NCBI RefSeq assembly: GCF_000741695.1
Contig: NZ_JGZK01000005.1
Coordinates: forward strand, 124,001 to 188,000
Reading direction: 5' to 3'
DNA from: Bifidobacterium reuteri DSM 23975
GTDB lineage: Bacteria; Actinomycetota; Actinomycetes; Actinomycetales; Bifidobacteriaceae
Length of the DNA: 64,000 nt
Shown: one piece after another, positions 26,459 to 34,864 of the stretch
Layout of the letters: each line of letters opens with the position of its first letter
Position numbering within the stretch: position 1 is the stretch's first letter
The notes under the pieces: model-generated
Told to the model about the DNA's origin: nothing
What the model saw: only the letters and a program-made list of their open reading frames with translations
Databases searched by the model: none
Position numbers and translations under genes: made by a program

Positions 26459-28147
26459 ATGGCACATATCACCGAGGCGAGCGAAAGGCCGATTCTCAAG
26501 TCGAAGGTGTTTCTCTACGTCACCGAGTTCTTCTCCGGTATGTCGGTGATGGCCGCCGAACTCGGCGCCTCGCGACTGCTGGCACCGTATTTCTCCAGTT
26601 CGCAGATCGTGTGGACCATCATCATCGGTACCATCATGATCGCGCTTGCCTTGGGTGCCGTGTTCGGCGGCCGGTGGGCGGACCGGGATCCGAACCCGGA
26701 CAAGCTCTACCTGCGCATCATGGTCGCCTCCGTGTGGATCGCGCTCATACCGTTGGTGGGCAAATACCTGATCCTGCTCATCTCCGGACTGCTGATCGTC
26801 ACGGTGTCCACGAACTTCCTGATCATCGCGGCATTCATCTCATGCGCCATCATCTTCGTGCCGCCGCTGTTCCTGCTGGGCACGGTGACCGCCGGGCTCA
26901 ACAAATTCGCCACCACCTCGCTGGAGGACAACGCCTCCGTGGTGGGCCGGCTGTCCGCCTGCAACACCATCGGCTCGATTCTCGGCACCTTCCTGCCCAC
27001 GTTCGTCACCATCCCCGCAGTGGGTACATTCGTCAGCTTCCTGATCTTCTCCGGTGTGCTGCTGTTGATTCCGCTGGTGTATTTCATTTCGATCAAGGCG
27101 CATCGTGTGGCATGCGCGGTGTCGGCGGTGGTGTTCATCGTCACCAGCTGCGTCTCGCCGCTCACCGGATTCGCATTCTGGGAGACCAACCTCGCCTATG
27201 AGGGGGAGTCCATCTACAACTATCTGCAGGTCAAGAACCTGTCCGATCGGACCATTCTGTCCACCAACGTGCTCTTCGGCGTGCAATCCGTGACCATGAA
27301 GGATCCCGGGCTGACCGGCATGTACTATGACACGGCGCTTGCCGCGCCGGCTCTCGCCGACAACGACGAGTCCGCACTGATCCTCGGCATGGGCACAGGC
27401 ACCTATGCGCGTCAGCTGCGACAGTATTATCCCGGGATGAAGGTCACCGGGGTGGAGATTGACCAGAAGATCACCGATCTCGCCGGACGGTATTTCGATG
27501 AGCCCGCGGATGTGCCCGTCTCCACGTACGACGGGCGCGCATGGCTCGCCGCCTCGCACGACCGCTATGACGTGATCATGGTGGACGCCTATCAGGACAT
27601 CACCATTCCTTTCCAGATGAGTTCGACCGAATTCTTCTCCATGGTTCGCGAGCACCTCAACCCCGGTGGTGTGATGGTGGTCAACATGAACATGGTGTCG
27701 GATGGTTCCGGTTCGATCAACGAGGCGCTTGCCGGCACCATCGCCAGCGTGTTCGGCCATGAGAACATGCTCACCGCCGATGTGCCGAACACCACGAACC
27801 GCGAGCTGTTCGCGAAAAAGTCATCGGGGGCAGGCGATGGAGACACAGCGGATGGAGAGATCCCCTCCAGCGATATGAAACAGGTTTCACGGTCCGAGAC
27901 ATTGCAGGACATCACGTATGATCGGACCGGCAGCGCATCGCTGGAATCGTACATGGGTGAGGTCGCAGGACGGTTCGCCGCAGTGGCGCAACCAACGGAT
28001 TCCTCGCTCATCCTCACCGACGACAAGGCTCCGGTGGAGGTGCTCGGCATGCGGGCCATCGATCAGCTCATTGCCGAAGAAGCCGGTCCATACCGCGAGA
28101 TCCTGCAGACAGAAGGTATCGGCGGGTTGCTGCGTGCGGTGCAGTGA
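26459..28147 (+). CDS. Membrane protein with spermidine-synthase-like methyltransferase domain
   Basis: A 562-residue two-part protein. Residues about 15-255 hold roughly seven hydrophobic helices (for example LIPLVGKYLILLISGLLIV). The C-terminal half is a SAM/decarboxy-SAM-binding Rossmann domain with ALILGMGTGTY, VTGVEID and VIMVDAYQDITIPFQMSS, as in spermidine synthases. Such fused proteins are common in actinobacteria; polyamine synthesis has not been shown for most and the true substrate is unknown. ATG 26459 has AGGAG upstream; earlier in-frame ATGs at 26405 and 26438 lack one. A Gly/Asp-rich insert (SSGAGDGDTADGEIPSSD) sits near the end. Confidence 0.8.
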   Translation: MAHITEASERPILKSKVFLYVTEFFSGMSVMAAELGASRLLAPYFSSSQIVWTIIIGTIMIALALGAVFGGRWADRDPNPDKLYLRIMVASVWIALIPLVGKYLILLISGLLIVTVSTNFLIIAAFISCAIIFVPPLFLLGTVTAGLNKFATTSLEDNASVVGRLSACNTIGSILGTFLPTFVTIPAVGTFVSFLIFSGVLLLIPLVYFISIKAHRVACAVSAVVFIVTSCVSPLTGFAFWETNLAYEGESIYNYLQVKNLSDRTILSTNVLFGVQSVTMKDPGLTGMYYDTALAAPALADNDESALILGMGTGTYARQLRQYYPGMKVTGVEIDQKITDLAGRYFDEPADVPVSTYDGRAWLAASHDRYDVIMVDAYQDITIPFQMSSTEFFSMVREHLNPGGVMVVNMNMVSDGSGSINEALAGTIASVFGHENMLTADVPNTTNRELFAKKSSGAGDGDTADGEIPSSDMKQVSRSETLQDITYDRTGSASLESYMGEVAGRFAAVAQPTDSSLILTDDKAPVEVLGMRAIDQLIAEEAGPYREILQTEGIGGLLRAVQ

Positions 28148-28240
28148 TACGGTGCAGTAGCGCGGTGCAGTAATACGGTGCAGCAGTGACCTCATGCACA
28201 GTTAATGCCTTGTGCCAGATATTCGTTTGAATGCATTTCC

Positions 28241-28310
28241 GGTTCCCTTGTCAGGGGAGCTGTCCTCCCGTGAAGCGGAACTAACGGGTAGTCATTTTGT
28301 CAACAAATGT
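28241..28310. repeat. GGCTCCCC-type intergenic repeat, second copy
   Basis: GGTTCCCTTGTCAGGGGAGC followed by CTCCCGTGAAGCGG, CGGGTAGTC and a small CATTTTGT/ACAAATG hairpin. The order of parts matches the unit at 3935, with diverged stems. Confidence 0.55.
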
Positions 28311-28318
28311 GTGATACA

Positions 28319-29190
28319 GAACACTGGCGACGCAAAACCTCGGACCGACTGGAATTTCACCCCCGCTCGCAATCCGTCAGCGGGGCGGAACCTCGGCATG
28401 ACCGATGACTTGCTCCGCGGTCCTATTCTCAGCGGTGCAGAACCTCTAGCCGACCGATATCCCGCTCCGCTTACAGCCCGTCAGCGGTGCAGAACCTCTA
28501 GCCGACCGATATCCCGCCCCGCTTACAGTCCGTCAGAGGGGCGGAACCTCTAGCCGACCGAGAAATAACCACGCCGATCAACCCCAAGAGGTGCAGAACC
28601 TCGGCGCGACCGATATCCCGCTCCGCTTACAGTCCGTCAGAGGGGCGGAACCTCTAGCCGACCGAGAAATAACCACTCCGATCAACCCCAAGAGATGCAG
28701 AACCTCGGCGCGACCGATGACCTGCTCCACTGTCCCCTTCTCAGCGGGGCGGAACCTCGGTTCAACCGATATTCCGCCCTACCTACAGCTCGTCAGTGAG
28801 GCAAAACCTCGAATCGACCATGTATCCGCCTCACTCACGACTTTCTCACGACTTGTCCGCGAGGCAAAACCTCTAGCCGACCAAGAAACAACCCCGCCAA
28901 GCATCCCCGAATAGGCAGAACCTCGGCACGACCGACATCCCGCTCCGCTTACAGTCCGTCAGCGGTGCAGAACCTCGGATTGACCGAAAACATGCCCTGC
29001 TTGCAGCCCGTCAGCGGGGCAATACCTCGGACCGATTGGCATTTCGCTCCGCTTACAGTCCGTCAGCGGGGCGGAACCTCGGCGCGACCGATGACTTGCT
29101 CCACTGTGCCCTTCTCAGCGAGGCAAAACCTCTAGCCAGTCAAGAAACAACCTCGCTTGTGGCTTGCCCGAGGGGTGGAAGCACAATCTG
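28319..29190. repeat. 52-bp mosaic tandem repeat array (16 clear units plus one decayed)
   Basis: A conserved box of about 15 bp (GCGGGGCGGAACCTC and variants) recurs with AACCTC or its variant at 28336, 28389, 28441, 28493, 28545, 28597, 28649, 28701, 28753, 28805, 28868, 28919, 28971, 29023, 29075 and 29127; a decayed copy is at 29179. Twelve of 15 intervals are exactly 52 bp. The rest of each unit is drawn from a few recurring types, one starting GATATCCCGCTCCGC, one AGAAAYAACC, one GATGACYTGCTCC, in mixed order. It is not a CRISPR (box too short, variable parts recur) and not coding (52 is not a multiple of three, stops occur). Confidence 0.85.
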
Positions 29191-29216
29191 ATTGAGGTTT
29201 TGCTTCGGCAAGGTTT

Positions 29217-29291
29217 GTCTCCAGACAGGTTGTCTCCAGACAGGTTGTCTCCAGACAGGTTGTATCCAGACAGGCTGTATCCAGACAGGTT
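29217..29291. repeat. 15-bp tandem repeat, five copies
   Basis: Units of GTCTCCAGACAGGTT (three exact, then two with GTATCC) start at 29217, 29232, 29247, 29262 and 29277. They follow directly on the 52-bp array. A short ORF through them would encode an SPDRL-type pentapeptide repeat, but there is no other support for a gene. Confidence 0.8.
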
Positions 29292-29700
29292 CTGTCCCGG
29301 TAAGATACCCAGACAGGGTTACCCGGCGGACCGCCCAGGCGAATCTCGGCAGGCGACCGGCATGTCCTCTACATGAGGGCGACACGCGGCTCCGATCTGT
29401 CTTGCCTTATGGTAAGCTTCTCTTTTGGCTTGAGAAATCAAGAAAGCGGGGTAACCCCACCTGGAAACCTGTCAAGGTCTCGGGTTCAAGGCAACGGCCT
29501 CAATGATTGCGCATGCGATGCTGTCGGTAGGTATATCGGCGATTGATTCAGTTAGCGTAATCCGGTGCTTTTGCGATGCCGAACAGTGTCGCGGATGATG
29601 ATGCTCGCCTCATGCGGGCTCGATGTTGTCGTGAATCCGATATGTTGATGGGAATTCAAGGCGGGTCCCGTGTAGAAACATGCAGAGGATTGGAGTCATC
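29292..29700 (+). promoter_or_regulatory. Leader and promoter region of the infC operon
   Basis: About 400 bp without a supported gene between the repeat arrays and infC. Small inverted repeats are visible (CTTGA-GAAA-TCAAG and GGGG-TAA-CCCC near 29430-29457), compatible with a structured 5' leader. No specific L20-binding leader could be recognised. Confidence 0.3.
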
Positions 29701-30414
29701 ATCAGCGACGAACCACGTATTAACGACGAGATTCGCGTTCCGCAGGTGCGCCTGATCGGCCCGAAGGGCGAGCAGGTGGGCGTCATCGCGACCACAGTCG
29801 CGCTGAACCTGGCCAAAGAGGCGAACCTCGATCTCGTCGAGGTGGCGCCGAACGCGAAGCCTCCGGTCGCCAAGCTCATTGATTACGGCAAGTTCAAGTA
29901 CAACGAGAAGATCAAGGCCCGTGAGGCCCGTCGCAATCAGAGCACTGCGGAAATCAAGGAGATTCGTTTCCGCCTGAAGATCGACGATCACGACTTCGAT
30001 GTGAAGAAGGGTCATGTTGTCCGCTTCCTGAGTGGCGGCGACAAGGTCAAAGTGACCATCATGCTGCGCGGCCGTGAGATCTCCCGCCCGATCGGCGGTG
30101 TGGAACTGCTGCAGCGTCTGGCCGACGATGTCGAGGAATTCGGCACCGTCGAGTCCAAGCCGAAGCAGGAGGGACGCAACATCATCATGACCTTGGCACC
30201 CAAGGGCAAGAAGGTGCACACCCAGTCCGAGCAGCGTCGACGCGGAGCAGAATCCCGCGCCGAGCGTCAGGCTCGTCAGGCTGCGCGTCTTGCCGCCAAG
30301 CAGGAGGCTCAGGCTCAGGCCATCGCCGACGCCAATGCCTCGATTTCTCCCAAGACTTCCGATTTGAAGAAGCAAACCAGCAAGGAGGGCAGCAATGCCG
30401 AAGATGAAAACTAA
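29701..30414 (+). CDS. infC: Translation initiation factor IF-3
   Basis: IF-3 binds the 30S subunit, prevents premature 50S joining and checks start codons. The protein has the N domain ([36 protein letters not shown]), the linker and the C domain ([25 protein letters not shown]), plus an Arg/Ala/Gln-rich C-terminal extension of about 60 residues. The start is set at the rare codon ATC 29701, with GGAG 5 bases upstream, because this gives the usual family N terminus; an ATG at 29680 is in frame but its nearest ribosome site is too far (about 14 bases). Rare start codons are the known basis of infC autoregulation. The end overlaps rpmI by 20 bp. Confidence 0.93.
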   Translation: MSDEPRINDEIRVPQVRLIGPKGEQVGVIATTVALNLAKEANLDLVEVAPNAKPPVAKLIDYGKFKYNEKIKAREARRNQSTAEIKEIRFRLKIDDHDFDVKKGHVVRFLSGGDKVKVTIMLRGREISRPIGGVELLQRLADDVEEFGTVESKPKQEGRNIIMTLAPKGKKVHTQSEQRRRGAESRAERQARQAARLAAKQEAQAQAIADANASISPKTSDLKKQTSKEGSNAEDEN

Positions 30415-30589
30415 TTCCGCCGCTTCCAAGCGCGTTCGTATCACCGGCTCCGGCAAGGTGATGCAGGTCGGTTCCGCTATGCGCCACAACCTTGAGCACA
30501 AGTCCGCTCGCAAGCGTCGCGCCCTGTCCGCTGACGCCGTGCTGCGCGGTGGCCAGGCCAAGAAGCTGAAGCAGCTGCTGCAGAAGTGA
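30395..30589 (+). CDS. rpmI: 50S ribosomal protein L35 (bL35)
   Basis: A 64-residue basic protein starting [20 protein letters not shown], the typical L35 N terminus, ending in a Lys/Leu-rich helix. AAGGAGG precedes the ATG, which lies inside the end of infC (20-bp overlap), implying translational coupling. Middle gene of infC-rpmI-rplT. Confidence 0.97.
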   Translation: MPKMKTNSAASKRVRITGSGKVMQVGSAMRHNLEHKSARKRRALSADAVLRGGQAKKLKQLLQK

Positions 30590-30643
30590 GCCTCGGGCTT
30601 ACACCAAACCAGATAAGACTTTCAGAAAGCTGAGGAATAGATT

Positions 30644-31027
30644 ATGGCACGTGTCAAGCGCGCAGTGAACGCCCACAAGAAGCGTCGCGTTGTTCTCGAG
30701 AGGGCTTCCGGCTACCGCGGCCAGCGCTCCCGTCTGTACCGCAAGGCCAAGGAACAGCTGCTGCACTCCTTTACCTATAACTTCCGCGACCGCAAGGCTC
30801 GCAAGGGTGACTTCCGCAAGCTGTGGATCCAGCGTATCAACGCTGCCGTCCGCGCCGAAGGCATCACCTACAACCGCTTCATCCAGGGTCTGCACCTTGC
30901 TGGCATCGAACTGGATCGTCGCGCCCTTGCCGAGCTCGCCGTTTCCGACCCGGAGACCTTCAAGACCATCGTCGACGCCGCCAAGGCCGCTCTGCCTGAG
31001 GATGTCAACGCTCCTGCCGAGGCGTGA
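30644..31027 (+). CDS. rplT: 50S ribosomal protein L20 (bL20)
   Basis: A 127-residue protein starting [20 protein letters not shown], with [16 protein letters not shown] and the conserved [17 protein letters not shown]. It binds 23S rRNA early in 50S assembly, and in other bacteria controls this operon. Last gene of infC-rpmI-rplT. The stop codon is provided by the edge of a two-hairpin element (GAGGCGTGA), and a strong terminator follows at 31139. Confidence 0.97.
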   Translation: MARVKRAVNAHKKRRVVLERASGYRGQRSRLYRKAKEQLLHSFTYNFRDRKARKGDFRKLWIQRINAAVRAEGITYNRFIQGLHLAGIELDRRALAELAVSDPETFKTIVDAAKAALPEDVNAPAEA

Positions 31028-31085
31028 AGCCGACAGTCCGGTGGACTGTCGGTAGCCGAGGTGAGCGGCTATGCCGCGAAGGACG
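31018..31085 (-). repeat. Two-hairpin intergenic element, copy C (inverted)
   Basis: On the minus strand it reads CCTTCGCGGC-ATA-GCCGC, then CTCACCTCGGCTAC, a perfect hairpin (CCGACAGTCC / GGACTGTCGG) and GCTTCACGCCTCGGC. The last part overlaps the rplT stop codon. A fragment (GCGTGAAGCCGACAGTCC) is repeated near 31103. Confidence 0.75.
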
Positions 31086-31138
31086 TGCGTGAAGCACGTC
31101 GGGCGTGAAGCCGACAGTCCGATGGGCTGATTCTGTAA

Positions 31139-31168
31139 GGAAAACCCCGCGATTCCGCGGGGTTTTCC
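31139..31168 (+). terminator. Rho-independent terminator after rplT
   Basis: A 13-bp stem, GGAAAACCCCGCG and its complement, around a 3-4 base loop, with the run of T on the 3' arm. It ends the infC operon. Confidence 0.85.
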
Positions 31169-31197
31169 GTATGCATGCCCCTATACCATTAAGCACC

Positions 31198-32124
31198 ATG
31201 ACCAGCAGCTTCGCCAGACTCACCGAACAGTTCATCGTCCATATCGGTGTGGAACGTGGACTTGCCGACGCCACTGTAAAGGCATATGAATCCGATATCG
31301 CCAAATATGTGGAATGGCTTGAGTCGCAAGGCATCAGCGATCCGAACGGCATCACCTCGAAGACCGTCGAGGATTACGTCGCATCCTTGGATGAAGCTGG
31401 GGAGTCCGCACGTTCGAAGGCCCGACGTATCGCGTCGTTGCACGAATTCCATCGTTTCGCGCTTGGCCAGCATATGGTGGCCGATGATGTCTCAGCTGCG
31501 GTGAAAGCCCCGAAAAGCGCATCGACCCTGCCAGACGTGCTCAATGTCGATGAAGTGACGAGGCTTCTTGACGCCGCAGCCGTGGGCGATTCCACTGATC
31601 CCGTAGTGCTGCGCAACAAGGCGCTGTTGGAATTCATGTACGCCACCGGATGCCGTGTCTCGGAAGCGGCCGGAGAGAACCTTGACGACATTGACCTGGA
31701 CGAGCATGTGGCTCGTCTTATGGGCAAAGGGTCCAAACAGCGTCTGGTGCCCATCGGCAGTTATGCCTGCGAGGCGCTCTCCCAATATCTGGGTGCCGCC
31801 CGCGGTGAACTTGAACGGCGATCCACGTCCGGCGTGCCCGAACGTCGTGCACTGTTCCTGAACAAGCGCGGCCGGCGCATCTCCCGACAGTCCATATGGG
31901 AGGTGGTCAAGGACGCCGGCGCACGTGCGGGCATCACCAGGCCGCTGCATCCGCACACGCTGCGGCATTCCTTCGCCACGCATCTGATTCAGGGTGGAGC
32001 GGATGTGCGTACCGTGCAGGAGCTGCTGGGGCATGCAAGCGTGACCACCACACAGATTTACACCCACGTGAGCCCCGAGCACCTTATCGAAGCGTATATT
32101 TCCTCGCATCCGCGCGCGCGTTGA
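31198..32124 (+). CDS. xerD: Tyrosine recombinase XerD
   Basis: A 308-residue site-specific recombinase with an N-terminal SAM-like core-binding domain and a C-terminal catalytic domain. The catalytic set is complete: Arg in ATGCRVSEA, Lys in GKGSKQR, H-x2-R in HPHTLRHSFATHL, His in LLGHASV and Tyr in TTQIYTHV. It resolves chromosome dimers at dif, normally with XerC (a candidate is at 47113). The start is ATG 31198 at MTSSFARLTEQF, where the family begins; the open frame runs back across the rplT terminator. It heads the xerD-parA-scpA-scpB group, a conserved actinobacterial order. Confidence 0.93.
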   Translation: MTSSFARLTEQFIVHIGVERGLADATVKAYESDIAKYVEWLESQGISDPNGITSKTVEDYVASLDEAGESARSKARRIASLHEFHRFALGQHMVADDVSAAVKAPKSASTLPDVLNVDEVTRLLDAAAVGDSTDPVVLRNKALLEFMYATGCRVSEAAGENLDDIDLDEHVARLMGKGSKQRLVPIGSYACEALSQYLGAARGELERRSTSGVPERRALFLNKRGRRISRQSIWEVVKDAGARAGITRPLHPHTLRHSFATHLIQGGADVRTVQELLGHASVTTTQIYTHVSPEHLIEAYISSHPRAR

Positions 32125-32254
32125 GTGCAGAGCCGGCAGCATGCTCCGCTCTGGTGGGTCACGCCCGTGCATGGCTATACGGAGGCCAGAAATCGGGCGA
32201 TGCCGGCGAGTAGTCTGTGAGGGGTTGAGGTTTTTCGCGAAGGGTACGGCAGCG

Positions 32255-33214
32255 ATGGAAGATTGGCGCGACGATCACGGGCTCGAAGACGGGTTCCGTC
32301 AAGGGACATTGCCGATGGCCGGAACGTATGTCGTTGCCCCTCAAGATGACGAGGATGTTGATAAGGTGGACAGTATGCCTACCGATTTGCTTGGACGTGA
32401 ATATGAAACCTTCCCCGCTCCCGAACCACTGCAACAGCATGGCCCGGCCAGGGTCATTGCCATGTGCAACCAGAAAGGCGGCGTAGGCAAGACCACCAGT
32501 TCCATCAATATCGCCGGCGCGCTCGCCCAGTACGGACGCCGTGTGCTCATCGTGGATTTCGACCCGCAGGGTGCGGCCACCGTGGGCCTGGGCATCAACG
32601 CGAACGCCGTCGACAACACCATCTACACCGCATTGTTCGACATCTCCGTCGACCCCCATGACGTGGTGCAGCATACCGCATTCGAGAACATCGACATCAT
32701 CCCCGCGAACATCGACCTGTCCGCCGCAGAAGTGCAATTGGTCACCGAAGTGGGGCGCGAGCAGATCCTCAACGGCGTGCTGCGCAAACTGAAAAACGAA
32801 TACGACCTGATCATCGTGGATTGCCAGCCTTCCCTCGGCCTGCTGACGGTGAATGCGCTGACCGCCGCCGACGGCGTGATCATCCCGGTCGCCGCCGAGT
32901 TCTTCGCCCTGCGAGGCGTGGCCCTGCTCATGCAATCCATCGAGAAGGTGCAGTCCCGCATCAACCCCTCCCTCGAAGTCGACGGTGTGCTGGTCACCAT
33001 GTACACCAACACCCTGCACTGCGAAGAGGTATGCCAGCGCATCTATGAGGCGTTCAAGGACAAGGTGTTCCACACCTGCATCTCCCGCTCCATCAAGTTG
33101 CCGGACTCCACGGTGGCGGCGGCGCCTATCGTCATCTATGCGCCGGGGCACAAGACGGCCAAGGAATACCGCGAGGTGGCGCGCGAGATGGTGGCGCGCG
33201 GCGTTGTGGCGTAA
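32255..33214 (+). CDS. ParA/Soj family ATPase
   Basis: A 319-residue P-loop ATPase with the deviant Walker A QKGGVGKTTSSINIAGALA, the DFDPQG motif and the late IVDCQPSLGLLTVNAL segment. ParA proteins move or position DNA or complexes together with a ParB-like partner. Here it is followed by scpA with a one-base overlap (TAATG), the standard actinobacterial ParA-ScpA-ScpB arrangement, which suggests it works with the condensin loader rather than with oriC ParB. The start ATG 32255 has AAGGG upstream; about 70 poorly conserved residues precede the ATPase core. Confidence 0.9.
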   Translation: MEDWRDDHGLEDGFRQGTLPMAGTYVVAPQDDEDVDKVDSMPTDLLGREYETFPAPEPLQQHGPARVIAMCNQKGGVGKTTSSINIAGALAQYGRRVLIVDFDPQGAATVGLGINANAVDNTIYTALFDISVDPHDVVQHTAFENIDIIPANIDLSAAEVQLVTEVGREQILNGVLRKLKNEYDLIIVDCQPSLGLLTVNALTAADGVIIPVAAEFFALRGVALLMQSIEKVQSRINPSLEVDGVLVTMYTNTLHCEEVCQRIYEAFKDKVFHTCISRSIKLPDSTVAAAPIVIYAPGHKTAKEYREVAREMVARGVVA

Positions 33215-34071
33215 TGGACGCCTCCGTATCCTCAGATTCGGGGTTCCAAGTCAATCTTGAGGTATATTCAGGGCCGTTCGATGTGCTGCTCGGCTTGATC
33301 GCCAACAACAGACTCGAGCTGACGGAAGTGTCGCTGTCCGCGATAACCGAGGAATTCCTGACGTACGTGCGTGGCCTCGACCTTATCAAGGCCACGCCAG
33401 GCGGAGGTGTGTCCGACCGGAACATGGATGAGGCCAGTGCGTTCCTGGACGTGGCCTCCATCCTGGTTGAGGCGAAGAGCGCCGCGATCCTGCCCCGAGA
33501 CGAGGATGAACGCATTGACGACCAGAGCATGGAGGCGTTGCGGGAACGCGATCTGCTGTTCGCGCGTCTCATCCAATACCGGGCCTACAAGCAGGTGGCT
33601 TCGGATTTTCGCGACGCCATGTCGGCGAACGCCGGCCGTTTCCCGCATCCTGCGTATATGGATGAAACTGTCAATGCGATGCTGCCCGAACTGGCATGGA
33701 CCATCACGCCACGTGATTTGGCCTTGCTGGCAGCCCGCGTGATCGCCAATGCGCCGGCCACAGAGGTGTCCGTGCACCAGCTGCATGTCCCTTTGGTCGA
33801 TCTGCGCGCACAATCCGCACTGGTCAGGGGCCGGTTGGTGGAAGCCATGAAACGTAGTCCCGACCATGCCATGTCCTTTGCGGCGCTGACCCGCGATTGC
33901 GCGACCACACTCGAGGTGGTGGCACGTTTCATGGCTGTACTGGTGTTCTTCAAACAAGGGGTGCTGCAATACCGGCAGGATGGACCGTTCGAGGAGCTGC
34001 GTCTGCGTTGGGTGCCCGGTGCGGACGAGACGATGGGTGACGTGAGCATATCCGAAGGAGACTTTGCCTGA
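33214..34071 (+). CDS. scpA: Segregation and condensation protein A
   Basis: A 285-residue kleisin that bridges the two SMC heads. It has the N-terminal FQVNLEVYSGPFDVLLGLI, FLDVASILVEAKSAAILP and a C-terminal winged-helix region. Its ATG overlaps the parA stop and its own stop overlaps scpB by one base, so the three are translationally coupled. Acts with Smc (11185) and ScpB. Confidence 0.95.
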   Translation: MDASVSSDSGFQVNLEVYSGPFDVLLGLIANNRLELTEVSLSAITEEFLTYVRGLDLIKATPGGGVSDRNMDEASAFLDVASILVEAKSAAILPRDEDERIDDQSMEALRERDLLFARLIQYRAYKQVASDFRDAMSANAGRFPHPAYMDETVNAMLPELAWTITPRDLALLAARVIANAPATEVSVHQLHVPLVDLRAQSALVRGRLVEAMKRSPDHAMSFAALTRDCATTLEVVARFMAVLVFFKQGVLQYRQDGPFEELRLRWVPGADETMGDVSISEGDFA

Positions 34072-34706
34072 TGGTTGATGAGACGCCGCAGCCTGCAGTG
34101 GAAGGTGCAGTGGAGGAGTTCCCCGGTGGCCTGCCGGCATGCCTTGAGGCGATACTGATGGTTGCCGACCAGCCGCTGACCGCCGCGGATATGGCTCGCA
34201 TACTGGGGGTCGCAGAATCAGTGGTGGACGATGCGCTGCTGCAGCTGGGCAAGGAATACGACGGAAGTACGTCTGAAGGCATCCGCCCGCGTGGCTTTGA
34301 ATTGCGGCACACCGCTCGGGGATGGCAGTTCGCCAGCCGCGCGGCGTTCGAGCCCATCGTCTCCGCCGTCGTCACCGATGGGCAGACTGCGCGCCTGAGC
34401 CAAGCCGCGCTGGAGGCATTGGCGATCATCGCGTATAAGCAGCCGGTCACCCGCGCCCAGGTGGCTGCGATTCGTGGCGTCAATTCGGATGGCGTGATTC
34501 GTTCGCTCAGCATCCACGGGCTGATCAGGGAGAGTGGCGTCGATCCGGAGTCTCGCGCTGCGTTGTTGGCGACATCCGAACTGTTTCTGGACCGCATGGG
34601 GTTGGATTCCTTGGAACAGCTGCCGTCGTTGGCCCCATTCCTGCCTTCCGAATCGGAGATCGTCGATATCGCGCGCTCGAGGGGGAATGCGGATTCCGCG
34701 ATCTGA
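34071..34706 (+). CDS. scpB: Segregation and condensation protein B
   Basis: A 211-residue tandem winged-helix protein of the SMC-ScpAB complex. It shows LEAILMVADQPLTAADMARI, LRHTARGWQFASR, SQAALEALAIIAYKQPVTRAQ and IRGVNSDGVIRSL, and ends with LFLDRMGLDSLEQLPSLAPF. It starts in the last codon of scpA. The transcription unit ends just before a new promoter with a palindrome at 34722. Confidence 0.95.
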   Translation: MVDETPQPAVEGAVEEFPGGLPACLEAILMVADQPLTAADMARILGVAESVVDDALLQLGKEYDGSTSEGIRPRGFELRHTARGWQFASRAAFEPIVSAVVTDGQTARLSQAALEALAIIAYKQPVTRAQVAAIRGVNSDGVIRSLSIHGLIRESGVDPESRAALLATSELFLDRMGLDSLEQLPSLAPFLPSESEIVDIARSRGNADSAI

Positions 34707-34713
34707 GCATCGC

Positions 34714-34742
34714 TACAATAGTTATAGTCATGGTGACTATAA
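34714..34742. promoter_or_regulatory. Probable NrtR operator and promoter
   Basis: A perfect inverted repeat with 9-bp arms, TTATAGTCA (34722-34730) and TGACTATAA (34734-34742), separated by TGG. A TACAAT -10-like box lies directly upstream at 34714-34719, so a bound protein would block transcription. The ATAGT...ACTAT core resembles known NrtR operators. It is about 120 bp before the preferred nrtR start and fits autoregulation. Confidence 0.6.
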
Positions 34743-34864
34743 ATCGTGCTATGCTGACAGGGCAAGGGAAGAACCAGGTCGGAATCAGGACTCGAGAGCA
34801 TATGCTTCTGGGCTCTGGATTCGGGGTTCGGTGTATGCGGCGGCAGTGCAGGAGGCGTCACGGT

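Noticed and set aside
28212..28914. Two small plus-strand ORFs of 107-113 residues
   Set aside because: They translate the 52-bp repeats in changing frames and have no start signals.
28319..29190. Possible CRISPR array (regular spacing with variable segments)
   Set aside because: The conserved box is only about 15 bp and drifts between units, the variable segments recur several times, and no cas genes are near. It is a mosaic tandem repeat.
29164..29376. ORF with SPDRL pentapeptide repeats
   Set aside because: It is simply the translation of a 15-bp tandem repeat, has no ribosome site or family likeness, and the opposite strand gives a similar repeat ORF.
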